A stretch of DNA of 64,000 nt from Staphylococcus lloydii (GCF_015775975.1 NZ_CP064056.1:372001-436000), one strand, 5' to 3'. Numbered from the stretch's first letter, positions 36,883 to 47,474 are shown. Translations and numbers: made by a program. The notes: generated by a model not told the origin, from the letters alone.

Positions 36883-38373
36883 TTGCAAATACTGTTAGAT
36901 CCCGGTATCAGCCCTATTTATAAAGGAGTTTTACTTTTTTTCTTTGGAATTAATATTATTTTAGCTTTTATCATTATTTTCTTAGATAGAGATAGAAGAG
37001 ATGCAACGTCTACATGGGCTTGGTTATTACTATTGTTCGTAATGCCTATCCTTGGTTTTATACTGTACATTTTCTTAGGCCGTACGGTAAAACTGAAAAG
37101 TTCTTATTATTCTAGCAAAGGCGATAATGTTGAAGATAGTAGACAACGTGCTAAAAATCAAATTGAAAAGTCGACAGATCACGTGTTAGCTGACGATGAC
37201 CCGATTACTAAAAAGCATGAAGATATCGTCCATTCATTGTTAGTAAAAGACCAATCATTTTTAAGTAATAACAATCATGTCGATATTTTTACGGATGGTC
37301 ATGATTTATTTAATCAAATGAAAGAAGATTTACGCAATGCACAAAACTATATCCATATGGAATACTATATTTTAGAATTTGAAGGTATAGGAAAAGAAAT
37401 TGTGGAAATTCTAGAACAAAAAGCTAAAGAAGGTCTAGAAGTTAAGTTATTATATGATGCAGTTGGCTCGAAAAATTTACATAAGTATAAATTTAAAGAG
37501 TTCCAAGAAGACGGTGGTCAGGTGGAAGCCTTCTTTAAAGCACGATTTATACCATTATTGAATTTTAGAGTTAATAACAGAAATCATCGTAAAATATTAG
37601 TGATCGATGGTAAAAAAGGTTACGTAGGTGGCTTTAACATTGGCGATGAATATTTAGGGTTAGACGAAAAAATTGGTTATTGGCGAGACTCACATCTAAG
37701 AATACAAGGTGATGGCGTTGATGCTTTACAATTAAGCTTTATTGAAGATTGGAATTCACAAACAAATAATGAACAACTTGGATTCGCAGATAAATATTTC
37801 CCAGACAATGCTTACCCTGGTGGTAACGTGATGCTACAGTTAGGTTTAAGTGGACCAAGCGATGTATGGCATCAAATTGAATTTGGGTATTTAAAAATGA
37901 TTATGAGTGCGAAAGAATCTATTTATATTCACACACCTTATTTCGTACCGGATAAAGGTTATATCAACGCGTTACGTATTGCAGCTAAATCAGGCATAGA
38001 CGTGCAAATGATAATACCAAACAAACCAGATCAACCGCTAGTGCATTGGGCTACACTATCATGTGTGGCAGAATTGATTCAAGACGGTGTTAAAGTGTAT
38101 ACGTATGAAAATGGCTTTATCCATTCTAAAATGATGATTATTGATGGAGAAGTTTCTAGTGTAGGTTCTGCTAATATGGACGTACGTAGTTTTGAATTGA
38201 ACTTTGAAGTAAATGCCTTTATTTATAATGAAGATATTGCAACTCAATTAACTGAAGCGTTTAAAAAAGACTTGCAAGTTTCTAAAGCATTAACTAAAGA
38301 ATGCTATGATAAACGTTCTGGATGGGTAAAATTCAAACAATCAATCGCTAAATTAGCTTCACCAATATTATAA
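36883..38373 (+). CDS. cls: Cardiolipin synthase
   Basis: Protein of 496 residues with two N-terminal membrane segments followed by two phospholipase-D domains, whose HxKxxxxD motifs are HRKILVID near residue 237 and HSKMMIID near 415. It joins two phosphatidylglycerol molecules into cardiolipin at the membrane. The start is TTG 36883, correctly spaced from AAAGAGGTG; the in-frame GTG 36874 overlaps that site. Staphylococci normally carry two cls genes; which one this is cannot be told here. Confidence 0.94.
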   Translation: MQILLDPGISPIYKGVLLFFFGINIILAFIIIFLDRDRRDATSTWAWLLLLFVMPILGFILYIFLGRTVKLKSSYYSSKGDNVEDSRQRAKNQIEKSTDHVLADDDPITKKHEDIVHSLLVKDQSFLSNNNHVDIFTDGHDLFNQMKEDLRNAQNYIHMEYYILEFEGIGKEIVEILEQKAKEGLEVKLLYDAVGSKNLHKYKFKEFQEDGGQVEAFFKARFIPLLNFRVNNRNHRKILVIDGKKGYVGGFNIGDEYLGLDEKIGYWRDSHLRIQGDGVDALQLSFIEDWNSQTNNEQLGFADKYFPDNAYPGGNVMLQLGLSGPSDVWHQIEFGYLKMIMSAKESIYIHTPYFVPDKGYINALRIAAKSGIDVQMIIPNKPDQPLVHWATLSCVAELIQDGVKVYTYENGFIHSKMMIIDGEVSSVGSANMDVRSFELNFEVNAFIYNEDIATQLTEAFKKDLQVSKALTKECYDKRSGWVKFKQSIAKLASPIL

Positions 38374-38381
38374 TAAACGCA

Positions 38382-38412
38382 AAACCAGAAGTGATACGCT
38401 TCTGGTTTTTTT
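38382..38412 (+). terminator. Terminator after cls
   Basis: AAACCAGAAG and CTTCTGGTTT form a 10-bp stem, followed by TTTT. Confidence 0.85.
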
Positions 38413-38513
38413 ATGTGGAACGTATACATTTAATAGTAAGTAATGATAAGATAAATTCGATTAAGTACAGTTATAAGACAGGGATATAAAGGGATGCAAC
38501 AGGGGGATGACTT

Positions 38514-39899
38514 ATGAATCAAAACAACAATACTTTTATCTATCGAGAGTTATATAACAATTTGAAGGAAGATATTTTATCGTTTAAATATGATAGTAAT
38601 GAAAAATTGCCGTCAAAAAGAGAAATGGCACAAAATCTCAATGTAAGCGTAAATAGTGTCAAAACAGCTTATGAACAATTACTTGAAGAAGGTTACATTT
38701 ATACACTTGAACGTAAAGGTTATTTTATAGAGCCACTTGAGAAATTAATCGTTGAACCACAAACAACGCATACTTTAACGACGACAGCGCCACCACAAGA
38801 ACAACAATATCGCTATTCTTTCTCTCATATGAGCACTGATATTACGCAATTTCCTGTTGATACATGGACGAAATTAATGAAACAAGTGTTTAAAAATTAT
38901 AGCCATCGGTTATCGGCGATTCCAGATTTGAAAGGTCCAATTGAGTTAAGACAAGCCATTGCTAAACTCGTTTCTTATAAACGCGGAATTCAATGCAACG
39001 CCGAACAAATCGTAATCGCGTCAGGCACGAATGTGTTGCTGAAACAAATTATGGATGTGATGGCTGATGATAGCAAAATAGCCGTAGAAAATCCTGGTTA
39101 TTTTCGCTTTAGAGATATACTACACAAAACTAATAGAACGACAATTCCAATTGATTTAGATGATAGAGGCATTTCAATGTCAGCTATTAAAGCTGCTGCG
39201 CCAGACTTAGTCATTGTCACGCCATCGCATCAATTTCCGATGGGGACGATTATGCCAATTTCAAGACGTATTGATTTGTTAAACTGGTTAACAAAAACGA
39301 ATGGTTATGTCATTGAAGACGATTATGACAGTGAGTTTAAATACAATACGGACAATATTCCGTCGTTATATAGTTTCGATAAAAGTGATCGTGTGATATA
39401 TTTAGGCACATTTTCTAAAACTTTGATGCCCGGTTTAAGATTAAGTTATATGATATTGCCGACTTCATTAGTAGAACAATTTGAACATATAAACAATAAT
39501 GTTATACCAGATTTTTCTATGCTTAATGCCTTAACATTATATTTAATGATTAAAGATGGTCATTATGAGCGTTATATTAAAAAAATGCATCATTTATATG
39601 AAGATAAAAGGGCGCAATTAATTGAACAACTCAAGCAATCATTTGAATCGAAGATAAAAATACATGATACACATGCCGGTTTACATTTTATTGTTGAAGT
39701 AGAAACTGAATATAGTTATGACGACATTGAAACACGTGCAAAATGCTATGACATTGAACTTTATACGATTAATCGTTTTACGGTTGCGCCAGTCAGCGAC
39801 CAAACAAAATATAAAACTTTAATCATTGGCTTTTCGCAATTAGAAATAGAAGCTATTCCAGAAGCGGTAAATATTTTGAAGCAAGTGTTAATTCATTAA
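38514..39899 (+). CDS. gabR: MocR/GabR-family regulator with aminotransferase-like domain
   Basis: Protein of 461 residues: GntR-type winged helix at the N-terminus (KLPSKREMAQNLNVSVNSVK) and a C-terminal type I aminotransferase fold with the PLP lysine in GTFSKTLMPGLRLSYM. GabR of Bacillus senses GABA through PLP and activates gabTD; the gabT and gabD genes lie directly downstream here, which supports the name. Unlike Bacillus, where gabR is divergent, this copy is co-directional with gabT across a 177-base gap. Confidence 0.85.
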   Translation: MNQNNNTFIYRELYNNLKEDILSFKYDSNEKLPSKREMAQNLNVSVNSVKTAYEQLLEEGYIYTLERKGYFIEPLEKLIVEPQTTHTLTTTAPPQEQQYRYSFSHMSTDITQFPVDTWTKLMKQVFKNYSHRLSAIPDLKGPIELRQAIAKLVSYKRGIQCNAEQIVIASGTNVLLKQIMDVMADDSKIAVENPGYFRFRDILHKTNRTTIPIDLDDRGISMSAIKAAAPDLVIVTPSHQFPMGTIMPISRRIDLLNWLTKTNGYVIEDDYDSEFKYNTDNIPSLYSFDKSDRVIYLGTFSKTLMPGLRLSYMILPTSLVEQFEHINNNVIPDFSMLNALTLYLMIKDGHYERYIKKMHHLYEDKRAQLIEQLKQSFESKIKIHDTHAGLHFIVEVETEYSYDDIETRAKCYDIELYTINRFTVAPVSDQTKYKTLIIGFSQLEIEAIPEAVNILKQVLIH

Positions 39900-39901
39900 A
39901 T

Positions 39902-39944
39902 TGGTACCCTCTAAATTAAATAACTGGTCCTTTACACAATACCA
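39902..39944. promoter_or_regulatory. Candidate GabR half-sites
   Basis: TGGTAC (39902-39907) and ATACCA (39939-39944) are inverted copies of the ATACCA element bound by Bacillus GabR, upstream of gabT. TGGTCC at 39925-39930 is a weaker match. Confidence 0.35.
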
Positions 39945-40076
39945 ACAATCAGATAAATTTTGATTAAATGTTAGAGCTACTTGTATGAATTAAACAAAGG
40001 GCTTTGCATTATAGTGTATTTTAGTAACGACTAGACTAAATGCACAATTTGTATGTAAAGGGTGGAGGTTTTCAGT

Positions 40077-41378
40077 ATGTCTAATAATTTCACAGAATTC
40101 AAAGATAAGAGAGAACAATTTGTAGCTAGAGGCGTAGGTAACGGTAATTTACACGTTGCTGACAAAGCGCAGGGGGCGACGATTACAGACGTCGATGGTA
40201 ACGAATTTATCGATTTTGCAGGTGCAATTGGTACGTTGAATGTGGGTCACTCACATCCAGAAATAACAGCACATTTAAAAACGCAATTAGATAAATTTAT
40301 TCATCCAGGGTTTAATGTAATTATGTACGAAAGTTATTTAAACCTTGCAGAAAAGTTAACTCAAATTACACCGGGTAATTTTGATAAAAAAGTGGTTTTA
40401 CTGAATTCCGGTGCTGAAGCGGTAGAAAATGCCGTTAAATTAGCACGTAAACATACTGGCAGACAGGCAGTTGTTTCATTTGTACGTGGCTTCCATGGTA
40501 GAACAAATTTAACTATGTCTATGACGAGTAAAGTAAGACCTTATAAATTTGGTTTTGGTCCTTTTGCATCAGAAATATATCAAGCGCCATACCCAAATTT
40601 ATCTGAAAAGCCATCAAACGTAACGGAAGAAGATTTTGTAGCTCAAAGTATTGCACGCTTAAAAGATTTCTTTATTGAAACGGTAGATCCAGAAGAAGTA
40701 GCTTGTGTCGTAATGGAACCTGTACAAGGTGAAGGTGGATTTGTTATTCCTCCTAAAGCCTTTGTTCAAGAAGTGAAAGCAATTTGTGAAGCGAATGGTA
40801 TTGTGTTTGTGGCTGATGAAATTCAAACAGGGTTTGCGCGTACTGGTAAGATGTTTGCCATTGAACATTTCGGTGTAGAACCAGACTTGATGACTGTATC
40901 AAAATCACTTGCTGCAGGCTTCCCGTTAAGTGGTGTTGTAGGTAAAAAAGAAATATTAGACAGTGCAAATCCAGGTGAAATTGGAGGCACATATGCGGGG
41001 AATCCTCTGGCATGTGAGGCTGCATTAAAAGTAATCGAAATCATTGAAAAAGAACAATTGAATGAACGTTCTGAAGAAATAGGACGAAAAATAGAAAACC
41101 AAATCAACACTTTAAGTGAAACATATCATTGCATAACTAAAACACGCCGACTTGGTGCGATGGTTGCTTTTGAATTAGTTGACGAAAAAACGGGTGAACC
41201 TAATAAAGCATTAACTGGCGAACTTGTTAAAGCTGCTAATGATAACGGTTTGTTACTATTATCTGCCGGTATTAAAGGTAATGTTATTAGATTTTTAACA
41301 CCATTAGTAATTACTGAAGATGAGTTAGCAAAAGGTTTTGCAATATTAAATAAGGCGTTTGCTGAAATAAACGCTTAA
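40077..41378 (+). CDS. gabT: 4-aminobutyrate aminotransferase
   Basis: Class III PLP aminotransferase of 433 residues converting GABA and 2-oxoglutarate to succinic semialdehyde and glutamate. NSGAEAVENAVKLARKHTGR, FADEIQTGFARTGKMFA-like VADEIQTGFARTGK and the PLP lysine in TVSKSLAAGFPLSG are intact. ATG 40077 has GGTGGAGG 8 bases upstream; the earlier ATG 40062 overlaps that site. With gabD it forms the GABA degradation pathway. Confidence 0.93.
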   Translation: MSNNFTEFKDKREQFVARGVGNGNLHVADKAQGATITDVDGNEFIDFAGAIGTLNVGHSHPEITAHLKTQLDKFIHPGFNVIMYESYLNLAEKLTQITPGNFDKKVVLLNSGAEAVENAVKLARKHTGRQAVVSFVRGFHGRTNLTMSMTSKVRPYKFGFGPFASEIYQAPYPNLSEKPSNVTEEDFVAQSIARLKDFFIETVDPEEVACVVMEPVQGEGGFVIPPKAFVQEVKAICEANGIVFVADEIQTGFARTGKMFAIEHFGVEPDLMTVSKSLAAGFPLSGVVGKKEILDSANPGEIGGTYAGNPLACEAALKVIEIIEKEQLNERSEEIGRKIENQINTLSETYHCITKTRRLGAMVAFELVDEKTGEPNKALTGELVKAANDNGLLLLSAGIKGNVIRFLTPLVITEDELAKGFAILNKAFAEINA

Positions 41379-41397
41379 CAGTGGGTATAATATAACT

Positions 41398-41440
41398 AAG
41401 GTCACTTTGAAAATTTAATTTAATTTTCGGGTGGCCTATA
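41398..41440 (+). terminator. Hairpin between gabT and gabD
   Basis: AGGTCAC...AAAATT pairs imperfectly with AATTTT...GTGGCCT. The T tract after it is poor, so it may limit read-through or process the mRNA without fully ending it. Confidence 0.4.
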
Positions 41441-41519
41441 TTATAACGTCATATAGAATGACAATTGTAGATAGTAACCTGCAGCTAGTAGAAAGACCTT
41501 AAAATAAGGGGGATTTTAA

Positions 41520-42899
41520 ATGTCAAAATTATCAGTATTAAATCCGGCAACGAATGCCGTTATTAAAGAACTTGAATATACAAGCACTGAAGAGATTGCT
41601 GCTCAAATTGATCGCGCATATGAATCATTTCAAGAATGGAGAAATGTCGATGCGCATGAACGTTCTGCTAAGTTATTGAAATGGGCAGAATTAATTGACG
41701 CACATATTGATGAAATAGCTGAGCTTATTACTTTAGAAGGTGGTAAACCCTTAGCAGAAGCAAAAGGTGAAGTGGTTTACGCTAATTCTTACGTTAAATG
41801 GTACGCAGAAGAAGCGAAACGTATTTATGGACGTACAATACCTGCTAACACACCAGATAAGGAAATTTTAGTAGGCAAATTCCCTGTTGGTGTAGTTGGC
41901 GCGATTACACCGTGGAATTTCCCGGCTGCAATGATTACAAGAAAAATGGCACCCGCATTAGCAGCAGGTTGTACAATCGTTTGTAAACCTGCAGTCCAAA
42001 CACCTTTGACAACGATTAGACTTGTTGAATTAGCGCATGAAGCAGGTTTTCCTAAAGATGCTATTTCTTTCATTATAGCTTCTGGTAAAGATGCTGGTGA
42101 GGCATTTACTAGTCATGAAGCGATTCGTAAAATCACATTTACGGGTTCTACGCCAGTCGGTAAAACATTAATCAAAGAGGCGGCTGATTCTGTAAAAAAT
42201 GCCACAATGGAACTTGGCGGTTTAGCACCGTTTATTATTCACAAAGATGCAGACATTGAAGCTGCAGTTGAAGCGACAATTGCTTCGAAATTTAGAAATG
42301 CGGGACAGACTTGTATTTGTGCTAACCGTATTTATGTTCACGAAGATATCGTTGATCAATATACCGAAAAATTAATGGCTAAAGTACATGGCTTAAAAGT
42401 AGGTAACGGTATGGATGAAGGCATTGAAGTCGGACCGCTAATTAACCAAGGCGCGGTAGACAAAGTATTAGACCAAATTACTGATGCAATGGGTAAAGGT
42501 GGACATGTGTCACGCGCATTAGATGAAATAACGGAATTAGGTGGCAATTTCTTGAAACCAGTCGTTATCTCAAATGCAAACCAAGATATGAAAGTTATGA
42601 ATGAAGAAACTTTTGGTCCGATTGCACCAGTAATGGCATATAATGACCTTGATGAAGCGATAAAAATAGCAAATGACACTCCATTTGGTCTTGCGGCATA
42701 CTTCTATACAAATGACTATCGCACAGGATTAAAATTATATAATGAACTCGAATATGGTGTGATTGGTTGGAATGATGGTGGACCGTCAGCAGCCCACGCG
42801 CCTTTTGGTGGCTTTAAAGAAAGTGGTTATGGCCGCGAAGGTGGAACAGAAGGTATTGAACCTTATTTGGAAACTAAATATTTATCTATTAAAAAGTAA
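41520..42899 (+). CDS. gabD: Succinate-semialdehyde dehydrogenase
   Basis: Aldehyde dehydrogenase of 459 residues with TPWNFPAAM, general-base Glu in MELGGLAP, catalytic Cys in AGQTCICANR and EETFGPIAPV. GQTCICANR is the wording found in GabD-type enzymes. It converts succinic semialdehyde to succinate after GabT. AAGGGGGA precedes the start. A bidirectional terminator follows. Confidence 0.92.
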   Translation: MSKLSVLNPATNAVIKELEYTSTEEIAAQIDRAYESFQEWRNVDAHERSAKLLKWAELIDAHIDEIAELITLEGGKPLAEAKGEVVYANSYVKWYAEEAKRIYGRTIPANTPDKEILVGKFPVGVVGAITPWNFPAAMITRKMAPALAAGCTIVCKPAVQTPLTTIRLVELAHEAGFPKDAISFIIASGKDAGEAFTSHEAIRKITFTGSTPVGKTLIKEAADSVKNATMELGGLAPFIIHKDADIEAAVEATIASKFRNAGQTCICANRIYVHEDIVDQYTEKLMAKVHGLKVGNGMDEGIEVGPLINQGAVDKVLDQITDAMGKGGHVSRALDEITELGGNFLKPVVISNANQDMKVMNEETFGPIAPVMAYNDLDEAIKIANDTPFGLAAYFYTNDYRTGLKLYNELEYGVIGWNDGGPSAAHAPFGGFKESGYGREGGTEGIEPYLETKYLSIKK

Positions 42900-42907
42900 G
42901 TTAATAT

Positions 42908-42957
42908 AAAAAAGCACCGGCATTTTGTTTTTAAACAAAGTACCGGTGTTTTTTTAT
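42908..42957. terminator. Bidirectional terminator gabD / fda
   Basis: CACCGG (42915-42920) and CCGGTG (42943-42948), with further pairing of TTTTGTTT to AACAAAG inside. Runs of A before and T after serve both strands. Confidence 0.85.
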
Positions 42958-42960
42958 TAT

Positions 42961-43854
42961 TTATGCGTTTTTATTTACTGAAGCGTCGTAAATAGAATCG
43001 ATAGTATCACCTAAGATTTTATCGAAGTCTGCTTCAGATTGATTAACGTTTAAGTCGTTAATTAAAGCACGAGAGAAACTTGCAATTAAGTTGTCATTTT
43101 CTTTTAGTAGGTTGTTAGCGTCTTCTCTGCTGTAACCGCCAGATAATGCAACTACGCGTACTACATTTGGATGCTCAATTAATGATTTATATTGGTTAGC
43201 ATTTGTAGGTATAGTTAATTTTAGCATTACAAGTTGATCTTCATTTAATTTATTTAATTCAGTTAAAATTGATTCCGCTAAATAAGCTTCAATTTGATCT
43301 TTGTTATCAGCGTTAATGTTAACTTCAGGCTCGATAATTGGAACTAATCCAGCTGAAATGATTTGTTTACCGATATCGAACTGTTGTTTAACGACTAAAT
43401 CAATGCCATCTTTGTTTAATTCTAAAATGTTAGAACGCATTTTAGTACCAAATATTTTACGGTCGTTAGCACGTTGTAACAATTCGTCTAAGTCTGGGAT
43501 TGGCTTCATTAATTGAACACCATCTTTTTGTTCGTCAAGACCTTTATCGACTTTTAAGAAAGGTACAACACCTTTGTCTGCTAGGTAATCACCAGTGTGT
43601 TTACCTTCAACTTCACGGTCCATAGTTTGTTCGAATAAAATGGCACCAATAATTTTATCTGAAGTAAATGCAGGTGAAGAAACAATACGTGTACGCATAT
43701 CATGAACTAATTTGAACATTTCATCTTCACTATTATATTGATCTTCTGCTACGCCATAATCTTTAAGTGCTTTAGGGGTACTTCCGCCACTTTGATCTAA
43801 CGCTGCAATAAATCCTTTACCAGTTTTGATTTTTTCAAGTTGTTCTTTATTCAT
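42961..43854 (-). CDS. fda: Class I fructose-bisphosphate aldolase
   Basis: Schiff-base aldolase of 297 residues of the staphylococcal type: [21 protein letters not shown] near the N-terminus, Schiff-base Lys region MLKLTIPTN near residue 210 and [12 protein letters not shown]. It splits fructose-1,6-bisphosphate in the cytoplasm. ATG 43854 follows AAAGGAG at correct spacing, so the longer frame from 43914 is rejected. Single gene. Confidence 0.94.
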   Translation of the reverse strand: MNKEQLEKIKTGKGFIAALDQSGGSTPKALKDYGVAEDQYNSEDEMFKLVHDMRTRIVSSPAFTSDKIIGAILFEQTMDREVEGKHTGDYLADKGVVPFLKVDKGLDEQKDGVQLMKPIPDLDELLQRANDRKIFGTKMRSNILELNKDGIDLVVKQQFDIGKQIISAGLVPIIEPEVNINADNKDQIEAYLAESILTELNKLNEDQLVMLKLTIPTNANQYKSLIEHPNVVRVVALSGGYSREDANNLLKENDNLIASFSRALINDLNVNQSEADFDKILGDTIDSIYDASVNKNA

Positions 43855-44118
43855 TACTTCCACTCCTTTTACTAGATTCATCTCTAGTATGATGAAATTT
43901 GAGCAAGAACGCAATCATTATACTAGTAAAATAGCAATATATTTATGTTACATCGCGGCTTAATAAAAGTAGAGACAAAAAAATTTAATTATAGGCAATA
44001 TAAGGAACAGCGATTTTACTATTTAATGTATGAAAATAACTAAAGACACGATTTTGTAAACTGTTTAATTTATTATGTTAACATTATCGATAAATAAATG
44101 ATAAAGGGTGAAGTATAG

Positions 44119-45351
44119 ATGGAACAACGACACTTAGATTTATTAGCACAACTTATAGCGCATCAAACAGAAAGTCCACCTGGTAGAAATACAGATCCTC
44201 TTCAAGATGAGGTAGAAGTGTTATTACACGATATAGGTTTTAACATTAAACGAAAGAAATTATACGACAACGATAGCGTGATCATTGCAACTTTAGAAGG
44301 GAAAGACCCCAATGCACCTAAATTGATATTAAATGGGCATATGGACGTTGCATCTGTTGAAGATGATAGTAACTGGCAGTATCCACCATTTGAACTGACA
44401 CAAGTAGATGAGTGGTTGTACGGAAGAGGCGTCAGTGATATGAAAGGTGGAATGGCAACACTGTTTTATGTGTTAGAACAATTACATCAACAGCAAATAC
44501 GACCTAAAGGTGACATTATTGTTCAATCTGTAGTTGGCGAAGAAGTAGGCGAAGCAGGGACTAAACTAGCGTGTGAACATAGCCCACAAGCTGATTTAGC
44601 ATTAATACTTGATACAAGTGAGCAAAAAGCGTTAGGGCAAGGTGGAGTCATAACGGGTTGGATTACTATAAAAAGTAAAGAAACTGTTCATGATGGAGCT
44701 AGACATAGCATGATACATGCTGGTGGAGGAAAATTTGGTGCTAATGCAATCGAAAAGATGACCACGATTATTCGCGCACTTAATGACTTGGAAAAACATT
44801 GGGCAGTTATGAAATCTTATGATGGAATGACACCAGGCGCAAATACGATAAATCCTGCTGTAATCGAAGGTGGTAGACATCCCGCATTCATAGCTGACGA
44901 ATGTCGATTATGGATTACAGTTCATTATTTACCGAATGAAAGTTATGAAGAAGTAGTAGCCGAAATTGAAGATTATTTAAATAAAGTAGCACAAGCAGAC
45001 TTATGGTTAGCACAAAATCCGCTAACATTTGAATGGGGAGGGGCATCCATGATTGAGGATCGTGGAGAGATATTTCCGAGTTTTGTAGTTCCCACCGATC
45101 ATTCAGGTTATGCATTGATTAAGGATGTGCATGAAAAAATCCATGGGAAGCCTTTAGAAGTAGGATTAAGTACGACAGTGACGGATGGAGGTTGGACTGC
45201 CTATTTTGGCATTCCGACAATTTTATATGGTCCAGGTAGTTTAGAAGAAGCACATAGCGTAGATGAAAAGATAGCTATAAGCGAATTAGAAAGCTTTAGT
45301 GAGGTATTATTTGAATTTCTAAAAAGTTGGTACAATAATCCGCAAAAATAA
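44119..45351 (+). CDS. M20-family metallohydrolase (ArgE/DapE-like)
   Basis: Protein of 410 residues with LNGHMDVAS, YGRGVSDMKGGMAT, VVGEEVGEAG and a late ...STTVTDGGWTAYFGIPTILYGPG block; metal ligands are all present. An insert around HDGARHSMIHAGGG differs from classical ArgE. Possible activities are deacylation or deformylation of small amides. Single gene with AAAGGGTGAAG upstream; no clear functional neighbour. The following 371 bases are non-coding. Confidence 0.82.
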   Translation: MEQRHLDLLAQLIAHQTESPPGRNTDPLQDEVEVLLHDIGFNIKRKKLYDNDSVIIATLEGKDPNAPKLILNGHMDVASVEDDSNWQYPPFELTQVDEWLYGRGVSDMKGGMATLFYVLEQLHQQQIRPKGDIIVQSVVGEEVGEAGTKLACEHSPQADLALILDTSEQKALGQGGVITGWITIKSKETVHDGARHSMIHAGGGKFGANAIEKMTTIIRALNDLEKHWAVMKSYDGMTPGANTINPAVIEGGRHPAFIADECRLWITVHYLPNESYEEVVAEIEDYLNKVAQADLWLAQNPLTFEWGGASMIEDRGEIFPSFVVPTDHSGYALIKDVHEKIHGKPLEVGLSTTVTDGGWTAYFGIPTILYGPGSLEEAHSVDEKIAISELESFSEVLFEFLKSWYNNPQK

Positions 45352-45722
45352 TTTGTTAATAGCGCCTAAATTTTCTTTGAAAATAGACACGAAAAGTATC
45401 GATTTCGCCTAAAAATAGAATTTTTTGAAATGAATATTTATTACACATTTATGAATATAAATGCATAATGTATACATTGTAAGGTTTGTTCATTACGTTA
45501 AATTTAAATTTAACACTGTGATTGTGGCGATTTTTGTGAGTTATAAAAATTAACTTTTTATATATTTATTCATTAAAAACGGAAAATAAAATTGTATGTA
45601 ATTTGCATTATTATATAAAGTTCGTTAACCTCTTCATTATGAATTAAATCAATTGCATATGTTACTGAATTTAGTAAGTTATGCACAATACATAATAATT
45701 CTATAATGGGGAGTGCTCGATT
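45352..45722 (+). other. Intergenic region upstream of the choline transporter gene
   Basis: An AT-rich region of 371 bases without an ORF. It contains the GTTAAAT dyad described separately. TATACA around 45471 is the most plausible -10 because the dyad would then lie just downstream of the start point. Confidence 0.4.
45497..45514. promoter_or_regulatory. Putative CudC operator upstream of betT
   Basis: GTTAAAT-TTAA-ATTTAAC, an 18-bp perfect dyad with a 4-base centre. The same arms and spacing recur upstream of betB at 48208-48225. Confidence 0.6.
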
Positions 45723-47363
45723 TTGAACAAAAGAAAAGGAACGCTAATGGATTGGCCTACATTTATTGGTGCATTTGCAATTTTACTTATTGCAGTTATA
45801 CCGATGATGGCCTTTCCGAAAGCCAGCCAAGATATAATTACAAAATTGAACGAAGTTGTAACGAGTTCATTAGGTGTAGCTTATTTAGTTTTAGGTCTAG
45901 CCGTATTAGGATTCGTGCTATACATTGCATTTGGTAAATACGGCAATGTTACTTTAGGTAAAGCAACGGATAAACCGGAATTTAATACGTTCAGTTGGGC
46001 TGCGATGCTCTTCTGTGCGGGTATTGCATCTGATATTTTATATTGGGGATTAGTGGAATGGGCTTTCTATTATCAAGCGCCACCACATAATGCAAAACCA
46101 ATGAGTCATGAAGCCTTAGAATACGCCTCTATGTATGGCATGTTCCATTGGGGACCGATAGCATGGGCGACATTCGTCTTACCTGCATTGGCTATTGGCT
46201 ATCAAATTTTTGTGAAGAAAAAACCTGTTTATAAAATAAGTCAGACTTTAAGACCTGTACTTAAAGGCCAAACTGATGGCTATTTAGGTAAATTGATAGA
46301 CGTACTATTTATTTTTGGTTTAGTAGGTGGAGCAGCAACTTCACTTGCATTAGGTGTCCCAATGATTTCTTCTGGATTAGAAACATTATTTGGCATTGAT
46401 GGTAACAGTATTGTTACTAAAGGCGTTGTACTATTTACGATTACTGTTATTTTTGCCTACAGTTCTTATTCAGGATTGAAAAAAGGTATTAAGGTATTAA
46501 GTGACTGGAACGTTATATTAGCATTCGTATTACTGGCATTCGTCCTTATTGCTGGTCCAACAATGTTTATATTGGAAAACTCTGTAACAAGTATTGGTAA
46601 CTTATTTAAGAATTTCTTCCAAATGGCAACATATGCACAACCATTAGGACAAATTAAAGGACAACCAGACAACAAATTCCCTGAACAGTGGACAGTATTC
46701 TATTGGGCATGGTGGCTAGTTTATGCACCATTCATTGGTCTGTTTATTGCACGAATTTCAAAAGGAAGAACGTTGAAAGAATTAGTACTAGGAACGTTAA
46801 TCTACGGAACATTCGGTTGTATGTTATTCTTTGGTATTTTTGGTAACTATGCACTGTTCTTACAATTATCAGGACAATTTGATGTTGTGCATTCTATTAA
46901 TACAATTGGTACTGAACCAACACTTATGAAAATATTAAGTCATTTACCATTTTCAAAAGTAGTCATTGCATTATTCTTAATTTCAGCATTTTTATTCTTG
47001 GCTACGACATTTGATTCTGGTTCATATATATTAGCAGCGGCTTCACAGAAAAAAGTTGTAGGCGAACCATTAAAACCTAACCGCTTATTCTGGGCATTTG
47101 CATTATGTTTATTACCATTCTCATTAATGCTTGTCGGAGGTCAACGGTCATTAGAAGTGCTTAAAACGGCTACGGTTGTTTCTAGTGTGCCATTGCTAGT
47201 CATATTTGTAGTTATGATGGTTGCCTTCTTGAAGACATTATCGAACGACAGACTAAAATTACAACGTCGCGCCGACCGTTATAAAGAAGTAGAAAGAAGA
47301 TCGTTACGTATTACACAAGTAAGAGAACGACACCAAGATGAAAACTTAGACGATAACTTATAA
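45723..47363 (+). CDS. cudT: BCCT-family choline/betaine transporter
   Basis: Membrane protein of 546 residues with twelve hydrophobic segments and the BCCT signature WTVFYWAWWLVYAPFIG near residue 320. The C-terminal tail of about 50 residues is highly charged (RRADRYKEVERRSLRITQVR), like the osmosensing tails of BetT/OpuD proteins. Its place beside cudC, betB and betA supports choline as substrate. The start is TTG 45723 after GGGGAG. Confidence 0.92.
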   Translation: MNKRKGTLMDWPTFIGAFAILLIAVIPMMAFPKASQDIITKLNEVVTSSLGVAYLVLGLAVLGFVLYIAFGKYGNVTLGKATDKPEFNTFSWAAMLFCAGIASDILYWGLVEWAFYYQAPPHNAKPMSHEALEYASMYGMFHWGPIAWATFVLPALAIGYQIFVKKKPVYKISQTLRPVLKGQTDGYLGKLIDVLFIFGLVGGAATSLALGVPMISSGLETLFGIDGNSIVTKGVVLFTITVIFAYSSYSGLKKGIKVLSDWNVILAFVLLAFVLIAGPTMFILENSVTSIGNLFKNFFQMATYAQPLGQIKGQPDNKFPEQWTVFYWAWWLVYAPFIGLFIARISKGRTLKELVLGTLIYGTFGCMLFFGIFGNYALFLQLSGQFDVVHSINTIGTEPTLMKILSHLPFSKVVIALFLISAFLFLATTFDSGSYILAAASQKKVVGEPLKPNRLFWAFALCLLPFSLMLVGGQRSLEVLKTATVVSSVPLLVIFVVMMVAFLKTLSNDRLKLQRRADRYKEVERRSLRITQVRERHQDENLDDNL

Positions 47364-47372
47364 AAATATTTA

Positions 47373-47417
47373 ACAGCGAGGAATTCATATTACATTGAAT
47401 TCTTCGCTGTTTTTTTC
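47373..47417 (+). terminator. Terminator after the choline transporter
   Basis: ACAGCGAGGAATTCA pairs with TGAATTCTTCGCTGT, followed by seven T residues. Confidence 0.85.
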
Positions 47418-47441
47418 TTTATCGATTTAAATAAAGATAAC

Positions 47442-47474
47442 AAAAAGCCTTATAGACAAATGCATCTATAAGAC
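47442..47474 (-). terminator. Terminator of cudC
   Basis: On the minus strand GTCTTATAGA and TCTATAAGGC pair around an 8-base loop and are followed by TTTTT. Confidence 0.8.

Noticed and set aside
45702..45707. TATAAT as the -10 box of the choline transporter gene
   Set aside because: It lies within 16 bases of the start codon, which would leave almost no room for the ribosome binding site.
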